Shown here: positions 21,379 through 22,109 of the stretch, piece after piece | Layout of the letters: the number at the start of each line of letters is the position of its first letter | Numbering within the stretch: the first letter of the stretch is position 1 | Assembly: GCA_029258695.1 (NCBI GenBank) | Contig: JARIBR010000044.1 | Location: forward strand, 1-22,109 | Length of the DNA: 22,109 nucleotides | Direction: 5' to 3' | Source of the DNA: Quadrisphaera sp. | GTDB taxonomy: Bacteria > Actinomycetota > Actinomycetes > Actinomycetales > Quadrisphaeraceae | Translations under genes and position numbers: made by a program | Notes under the pieces: model-generated | The model's input: the letters and a program-made list of their open reading frames with translations, nothing else | Databases searched by the model: none | Told to the model about the DNA's origin: nothing

Positions 21379-22109
21379 GTGACCGCGCACCCCCTCACCA
21401 CCGGTCCCGCCGACCCCACCGACGGCCCGCCAGCGGCGCAGCAGGGCCACGGTGGTCACGGCGGCGGTCTGCGCCAGCAGGTGCGCCGGCGGTGGAGCGC
21501 CCAGCCCACCGTGACGGGGCCCGTGGGGCCGTGGACGCGGCGGATCCTCCTGGCCAACCTCGTCGCGCAGATCGGCATCATCCTCACCGGCGGGCTGGTG
21601 CGCCTCACCGGCTCCGGGCTCGGGTGCTCGACGTGGCCCCAGTGCGAGCCGGGAGCCTTCACGCCGCTGTTCCAGCCCGAGCTCCAGATGCACACCTGGG
21701 TGGAGTTCGGCAACCGGCTGCTCTCCTTCGTCGTCGGCGCGCTGGCCCTCGCGGTCCTGGTCGCCGTGTGGCGCCTGCGCGGGCGCTCGCGCGGCCTGCG
21801 CCTGCTCGGTGCGGCCCCTCTCCTCGGCGTCCTCGTGCAGGCGGTCATCGGCGGCATCACCGTGCGCACGCAGCTCAGCCCGGGCGCGGTGATGCTGCAC
21901 TTCCTCGTCTCCACGGCACTGGTGTCCGTCTCGACGGTGCTGCTGCTGCGCGCGCGAGAGAGCGACGCGCCGCTCGTGTCCGCCGCGCACCCGGTGCTCC
22001 GCCAGCTGGCGGCGCTCATGGCGGTGGTCGCGGCCGTCGTGCTGGTGCTCGGCACGGTCGTCACCGGCGCGGGTCCTCATGCCGGTGACGCCGACGAACC
22101 GGTACGGCT
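21379..22109 (+). CDS. ctaA: Heme A synthase (COX15/CtaA family), 3' end outside window
   Basis: The frame from GTG 21379 stays open to the window edge (243 codons). CtaA oxidises heme O to heme A in the membrane for aa3-type oxidases. Seen: a His/Gly-rich leader (QQGHGGHGGG), the first helix ILLANLVAQIGIILTGGLVR, LTGSGLGCSTWPQCEPGAF with a cysteine pair C83 and C89 like the pair in Gram-positive CtaA, HTWVEFGNRLLSFVVGAL, a later helix with VMLHFLVSTALV (heme-ligand His), and the TGAGPHAGD motif near the edge. EFGNR stands where Bacillus CtaA has a His; I believe this is usual in actinobacteria but have not checked it. It follows the ABC exporter by 105 bases with its own promoter. Confidence 0.92.
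   Translation, partial: MTAHPLTTGPADPTDGPPAAQQGHGGHGGGLRQQVRRRWSAQPTVTGPVGPWTRRILLANLVAQIGIILTGGLVRLTGSGLGCSTWPQCEPGAFTPLFQPELQMHTWVEFGNRLLSFVVGALALAVLVAVWRLRGRSRGLRLLGAAPLLGVLVQAVIGGITVRTQLSPGAVMLHFLVSTALVSVSTVLLLRARESDAPLVSAAHPVLRQLAALMAVVAAVVLVLGTVVTGAGPHAGDADEPVR

Overview
The window is gene-dense, very GC-rich DNA with strong third-position G/C bias, frequent GTG starts, stop/start overlaps of 4 bases, and a set of genes typical of Actinomycetota: an InhA-type enoyl reductase, SufR-SufB-SufD-Rieske-SufC-SufT, acVLRF1, DUF3099, an actinobacterial SURF1 and a Cys-pair CtaA. I read it as a chromosomal core region of an actinomycete. The genus cannot be fixed from the sequence alone. No tRNA, rRNA, insertion sequence, prophage or CRISPR array is visible, and no gene-free stretch exceeds about 165 bases.

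Layout. Bases 1-3689 (+): the 3' end of glgC, then serB and folE with overlapping ends, then a cytoplasmic sulfite-oxidase-like molybdoprotein and an FAD/NAD(P) reductase, also overlapping, which probably form a redox pair. Bases 3727-7086 (-): fabG, fabI and a flotillin-like SPFH protein; a (GTG)10 microsatellite separates fabG from fabI, and a strong hairpin lies just before the flotillin ATG. Bases 7213-9004 (+): DUF3099 membrane protein, a 79-residue Cys-rich conserved protein and SURF1 (cytochrome oxidase assembly). Bases 9113-13314 (-): a 72-residue helix-turn-helix protein, an ABC-F ATPase and an O-acyltransferase with a C-terminal SGNH domain. Bases 13444-19221 (-): the Fe-S assembly operon, read sufR-sufB-sufD-Rieske ferredoxin-sufC-sufT-acVLRF1, every junction overlapping by 1-4 bases. 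Bases 19316-22109 (+): an ABC exporter (ATPase and permease), then ctaA (heme A synthase), which runs off the window.

How the parts connect. Suf supplies Fe-S clusters under SufR, whose likely operator covers its own promoter and start. On the other side of that divergent promoter lie the ABC exporter and ctaA, and SURF1 is in the same window, so respiratory-complex assembly and Fe-S assembly are clustered. fabG and fabI provide two steps of type II fatty acid elongation.

Most notable. (1) The Suf operon lacks the sufS and sufU genes expected between sufC and sufT. (2) SufD has Pro360 where, by my recollection of the family, an essential His normally sits. (3) acVLRF1, a peptidyl-tRNA hydrolase/release-factor relative, is the last gene of the operon and carries a perfect 16-bp-arm hairpin 21-72 nt into its reading frame. 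(4) The SURF1 gene contains a perfect 19-bp-arm hairpin with a 3-base loop. (5) Operon-leading genes share a -10-like hexamer exactly 6 (once 7) bases before a GTG/ATG, pointing to systematic leaderless transcription.
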